DNA from: Dyadobacter luticola
GTDB taxonomy: Bacteria; Bacteroidota; Bacteroidia; Cytophagales; Spirosomataceae
Assembly (NCBI RefSeq): GCF_005860805.1
Contig: NZ_VCEJ01000004.1
Span: 248,001 to 312,000 of the forward strand
DNA length: 64,000 nucleotides
Direction of reading: 5' to 3'
This document shows positions 61,012-64,000 of this stretch, in pieces. The notes beneath the pieces were generated by a model. It saw nothing but the letters and a program-made list of their open reading frames with translations, had not been told where the DNA came from and searched no databases. Numbering within the stretch: the first letter of the stretch is position 1; each line of letters begins with the position of its first letter. The position numbers were made by a program, and so were the translations under genes.

Positions 61012-62496
61012 TTACAATTCTGTCAAAAGTGCTTCTTTCCAGTTAGCGTAAGCCTCACGGGTGCTTTCCGTCAGATTTGTTTGTGGCTCAATGGTTTGCA
61101 GCGCGGTCAGGCCGGTGAATGCTTCGGAGCGGGTTTTGTAATAGCCCAAACCAAAGCCTGCTGCCCGTGCAGCACCTTGTGCACCGTCCGTATTGTAAAG
61201 TTCCACAGTCGCGCCCGAAACATTCGCAAATGTTTCGCGAAACACAGGGCTCAGGAACATATTGGCCTCACCTGCGCGGATGTTTTTCAAAGAAACTCCA
61301 ACGGTTTCCATGATTTCCATCCCGTAGTACAAGGCGAAAACGATTCCTTCCTGGGCAGCGCGCGTGTAGTGACTTACGCCGTGACGGCTGAATTGAAGCC
61401 CTTTGAATGTTCCGCCGGGATCCTGGTTTTCCAGCATTCTTTCGGCACCATTTCCAAAAGGAAAGCAAAGCAGTCCGTCAGAGCCAACCGGTGCCTGCGC
61501 CGCGATCTGGTTCATTTCGGGATAAGAGACATTTCCCTGGAACAAGGAATTACGAAGCCAGCCATTCAGGCTACCGGTACCATTAACGCAAAGCAAAACG
61601 CCATAGCGGGAAGCATTCGAAACCGGATTGACGTGCAGGAAGGTGTTCACCCGGGATTGAGCATCAAATTTGATCTGATCGCTCACGCCATAAACCACGC
61701 CGGAGGTACCCGCAGTGGCGGCAACTTCCCCTGGTTCCAGAACATTCAGGGAGAAGGCATTATTAGGCTGATCGCCAGCCCGGTAAGTGACGGGAATACC
61801 TGCTCTCAAACCAAGCGCCGTAGCAGCTTCGGCAGTGATTTTTCCCTGCTCTGCAAAAGTGGGGAGGATATTGGGAAGCAAAGAAGCATCGAAACCGAAA
61901 TAGTCGAAAAGGAAATCTGCAGGTCTTTGGTTGACAAAATCCCAGAATATTCCTTCGGATAGTCCGGAAGGGGTTGTGACAACTTCGCCGGTCATTTTCA
62001 TCGCCAGATAATCACCAGGAAGCATGAATTTATATACTTTGCCGAAAACTTCTGGCTCATTTTGCTTCACCCAGCCGAGCTTGGAAGCAGTAAAGTTGCC
62101 GGGGGAGTTGAGCAGATGTGGAAGAACATATTCTTCCCCAATAGTTTCCATCGCATGGTTGCCTACCTCCACCGCCCGGCTGTCGCACCAGATGATCGAT
62201 GGCCGCAGCACATTCATGTCTTTATCAATAACTACCAGGCCATGCATTTGATAGGAAATACCGATTGCACCGACTTCCTCAGCCGGGATACCCGCTTTTT
62301 GAATGACAGATTTAGAAGCCAGGCAGGCGTTTTCCCACCACATTTCAGGTTGTTGTTCGGCAAAACCTGGCTTGGGAGAGGCTATCGTCATTTCGCGCTC
62401 GGGATAAAATGCGGATGCAACCACTGCGCCCGAGTCTGCGTGTATCAAACATGCTTTGACGGAAGAACTGCCTAAATCAAACCCCAGAAAATACAT
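61012..62496 (-). CDS. FGGY-family carbohydrate kinase (xylulokinase-like)
   Basis: A 494-residue kinase with the two FGGY domains. Sequence marks are FLGFDLGSSSVKACLI (phosphate 1), IGISYQMHGLVVID (sugar-binding QMHG), IIWCDSRA, and AGDQPNNAFSLNVLEPGEVAATAGTSGVV, whose Asp is the likely catalytic base. QMHG is the xylulokinase type, so D-xylulose 5-phosphate formation is the best guess, but other pentuloses cannot be excluded. No xylA is adjacent. A 31-base palindrome lies about 95 bases upstream. Confidence 0.88.
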   Translation of the reverse strand: MYFLGFDLGSSSVKACLIHADSGAVVASAFYPEREMTIASPKPGFAEQQPEMWWENACLASKSVIQKAGIPAEEVGAIGISYQMHGLVVIDKDMNVLRPSIIWCDSRAVEVGNHAMETIGEEYVLPHLLNSPGNFTASKLGWVKQNEPEVFGKVYKFMLPGDYLAMKMTGEVVTTPSGLSEGIFWDFVNQRPADFLFDYFGFDASLLPNILPTFAEQGKITAEAATALGLRAGIPVTYRAGDQPNNAFSLNVLEPGEVAATAGTSGVVYGVSDQIKFDAQSRVNTFLHVNPVSNASRYGVLLCVNGTGSLNGWLRNSLFQGNVSYPEMNQIAAQAPVGSDGLLCFPFGNGAERMLENQDPGGTFKGLQFSRHGVSHYTRAAQEGIVFALYYGMEIMETVGVSLKNIRAGEANMFLSPVFRETFANVSGATVELYNTDGAQGAARAAGFGLGYYKTRSEAFTGLTALQTIEPQTNLTESTREAYANWKEALLTEL

Positions 62497-62812
62497 TGTT
62501 ATATCAGGTTAATGGATCAGAATGCTTTAATTTTTAAATATAAGAGTTGAAAAGTACAAAATTGGTCAAAAAGTTCAAGGAAAGGAAGTTAATTAAGTGT
62601 AAAATTTACACTTAATTAATAGCGCTGCAAATCGACCAGAAAGCTGATAGAACTAGGCGTTATGTGCTGCGTAGAAAAAATTCTGCATGCGCTATAACAT
62701 AATTGATTTCATGGAATCTATTTTGAGCCTATTTTGTGTTTATCTTGCACAAGGTCAAATATCCGTGGATATTTGAATTACGATTAAATCACAGCATCCT
62801 TTATCGGGAAAT
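62497..62812. other. Intergenic region between the divergent kinase and peptidase genes
   Basis: 316 bases hold a weak minus-strand -7 element (TATATTTA, 62535-62542) for the kinase, a perfect palindrome, and a loose inverted repeat around 62663-62700 (GTTAT...ATAAC arms). No protein or RNA gene was recognised. Confidence 0.5.
62589..62619. promoter_or_regulatory. Perfect 31-base palindrome, probable operator
   Basis: TTAATTAAGTGTAAA and its exact complement flank one central A. There is no loop and no T-run, so it is an operator shape, not a terminator. It lies 93 bases upstream of the FGGY kinase start and 194 bases from the divergent peptidase. A pentose-responsive dimeric regulator is the natural reading; its identity is unknown. 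Confidence 0.7.
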
Positions 62813-64000
62813 ATGAAAAAAGTTTTACTAGCAGTCTTGGTTGGTGGGTTGATTGTGCCCTTTTCCGGGTTTCTTCCAGGCGAAAAAAAATGGGAAAAGC
62901 CCTTCTCGAAAATTGACAGTGAGGTCAGAAAAAACAGTAAGGCTTATACTACACTCGAAGATGCTACAAAGACCATCGGTCACCGGCTAACCGGCAGCGC
63001 CAACGGTGAAAAGGCCGAGGAGTACGCATTTAAGCTTTTGAAAAGTTACGGTTTTACCGATGTGGCTTACCAGCCGTTTGAGGTTGAAGCGTGGATGCGC
63101 GACACTGTCACACTCTCCATCGCGCCAGGCAGCAGCGATAATTTTAGGGACGTGCCCGTGGTTTCACTCGCACATTCTCCCGTTGAGGCAAACTTGCAGG
63201 GTGAGATTGTGGATGTGGGAAACGGCTTGGAGGAAGATTTCGAAGCCGTCAAGGAAAAAGTGAAGGGAAAAGTCGCCCTGGCTAACATTAACCTGGTGGG
63301 CGTGACAGGGAAAAAGAACCTGCACCGCTCTGAAAAAACAGCATTGGCTATCAAGTATGGGGCACGTGGTGTCATCATGGTAAATGGCGCGCCGGGCAAA
63401 ATTCTGCTGACGGGCACAGCTTCTGTTACCGGAGCAATTATTTCAATTCCAGCGGTTTGCGTATCTAATGACAGCGGCAAGGAGATTAGAAAATGGCTAA
63501 GTGAAGAAGCTCCGCTGGAAGCACATATCGATATGCACAACCTGTCGAAGCCGATCAAAGCCAGAAATGTGATTGCCACATTGAAAGGAAAATCGGATGA
63601 AAAAGTGATCATCGGCGGGCACCTTGATTCGTGGGATTTGGCAACCGGCGCGATCGATAATGGTATCGGATCATTTGCAGTGATGGATATAGCAAGAACA
63701 TTTAAAGCATTGAAGGTCAAACCTGAAAAGACGGTGCAATTTGTTTTGTTTATGGGCGAGGAGCAGGGGCTTTTGGGATCTAAACATTTTGTGAGCGAAC
63801 TGAAAAAGTCGGGAGGGCTCGACAAGGTGAGTTATATGATGAACCTGGACATGACCAATGATCCGAAGGGCGTGAATGCGTTTGGCTGGGATAATATGAA
63901 TGATTTTTTCGCGAATGTCGGTGCGGCGATACACGATGTAGATCCAAATTACAAAAATGAGACGATCAACCGGGCAGGTTTGCACAGCGATCATCAGCCG
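62813..64000 (+). CDS. M28-family metallopeptidase, 3' end cut by the window
   Basis: At least 396 residues, open to the last base of the window. A signal-like N-terminus (MKKVLLAVLVGGLIVPFSGF) is followed by a PA-type insert (about 100-230: VGVTGKKNLHRS, AIKYGARGVIMVNG) and the M28 catalytic domain. Zinc ligands appear in order: His270 in GGHLDSW, Asp282 in GAIDNG, Glu316-Glu317 in FMGEEQG, Asp346 in MNLDMTN, and the last His in LHSDHQP. It is an exported di-zinc aminopeptidase or carboxypeptidase-like enzyme. The rest of the C-terminus is missing here. Confidence 0.9.
   Translation, partial: MKKVLLAVLVGGLIVPFSGFLPGEKKWEKPFSKIDSEVRKNSKAYTTLEDATKTIGHRLTGSANGEKAEEYAFKLLKSYGFTDVAYQPFEVEAWMRDTVTLSIAPGSSDNFRDVPVVSLAHSPVEANLQGEIVDVGNGLEEDFEAVKEKVKGKVALANINLVGVTGKKNLHRSEKTALAIKYGARGVIMVNGAPGKILLTGTASVTGAIISIPAVCVSNDSGKEIRKWLSEEAPLEAHIDMHNLSKPIKARNVIATLKGKSDEKVIIGGHLDSWDLATGAIDNGIGSFAVMDIARTFKALKVKPEKTVQFVLFMGEEQGLLGSKHFVSELKKSGGLDKVSYMMNLDMTNDPKGVNAFGWDNMNDFFANVGAAIHDVDPNYKNETINRAGLHSDHQP

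Noticed and set aside
61081..61962. 293-residue plus-strand frame opposite the FGGY kinase
   Set aside because: Antisense shadow of a well-supported kinase; no start context or family features.

Overview
The window looks like chromosomal DNA of a Bacteroidota species of the order Cytophagales. A Dyadobacter- or Spirosoma-like member of the Spirosomataceae is my best guess; the genus is inference. The evidence is mutually consistent: TAnnTTTG-type -7 promoter elements sit ahead of many genes, Shine-Dalgarno sequences are mostly weak or absent, type IX secretion (T9SS) C-terminal domains occur on large surface proteins, and the window carries a TonB/ExbB/ExbD/ExbD cluster, a shortened NuoG and a BtuB/BtuG-type cobalamin pair. 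Base composition is moderate and most genes are core or metabolic. I see no insertion sequence, prophage, CRISPR array, rRNA or tRNA.

Layout. 1-1.2 kb: nitrilase-family amidase and gatC, convergent. 1.8-7.8 kb: an energy-transduction cluster (exbB, two exbD, tonB, a small membrane protein, a PstS-like lipoprotein, a long TPR protein) closed by a strong terminator. 7.9-10.9 kb: two small hypothetical genes, an isolated BatD-like protein and aroC. 11-13.4 kb: a minus-strand pair of a Tat-signal Gfo/Idh/MocA oxidoreductase and a SUMF1-fold protein without catalytic cysteines. 13.5-19.3 kb: ABC-F ATPase, DedA, gamma-carbonic anhydrase-like protein, YqgE, a membrane-anchored metallophosphoesterase and small proteins. 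19.4-22.3 kb: single-chain glycine decarboxylase.

22.4-31.9 kb: a minus-strand complex I operon, nuoA-B-C-D-E-F-[membrane glycosyltransferase-like gene]-G-H-I-J. It ends at nuoJ; nuoK-N are not in the window. 32.1-37.6 kb: two tandem paralogous SGNH-type (sialate O-acetylesterase-like) T9SS proteins, the second with six Cys-paired Ig-like repeats. 37.7-40.3 kb: obgE-adk and an acidic exported protein with a T9SS-like tail. 40.4-48.4 kb: orphan histidine kinase, valS, fbp, a DEAD-box helicase and a TPR protein.

48.4-51.7 kb: a cobalamin riboswitch driving a BtuB-like receptor and a BtuG-like beta-propeller lipoprotein. 51.7-54 kb: DMT transporter, exported thioredoxin-like protein and a hicAB toxin-antitoxin pair. 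54-60.4 kb: prfA, a DUF3365-like lipoprotein, a HExxH protease, a GH3-family acyl-adenylating enzyme, an exported SAM hydroxide adenosyltransferase-like protein, an aldo/keto reductase and a zinc-ribbon protein. 60.5-64 kb: a short ssb, an FGGY (xylulokinase-like) kinase with a perfect 31-nt palindrome upstream, and an M28 peptidase cut by the window end.

The most unusual items are the glycosyltransferase-like gene inside the nuo operon, the signal-peptide-bearing SAM hydrolase-type protein, the tandem surface esterases, the face-to-face promoters between prfA and its neighbour, and the palindromes upstream of the kinase and ssb. All functional calls rest on motif recognition by eye; no database search was run.
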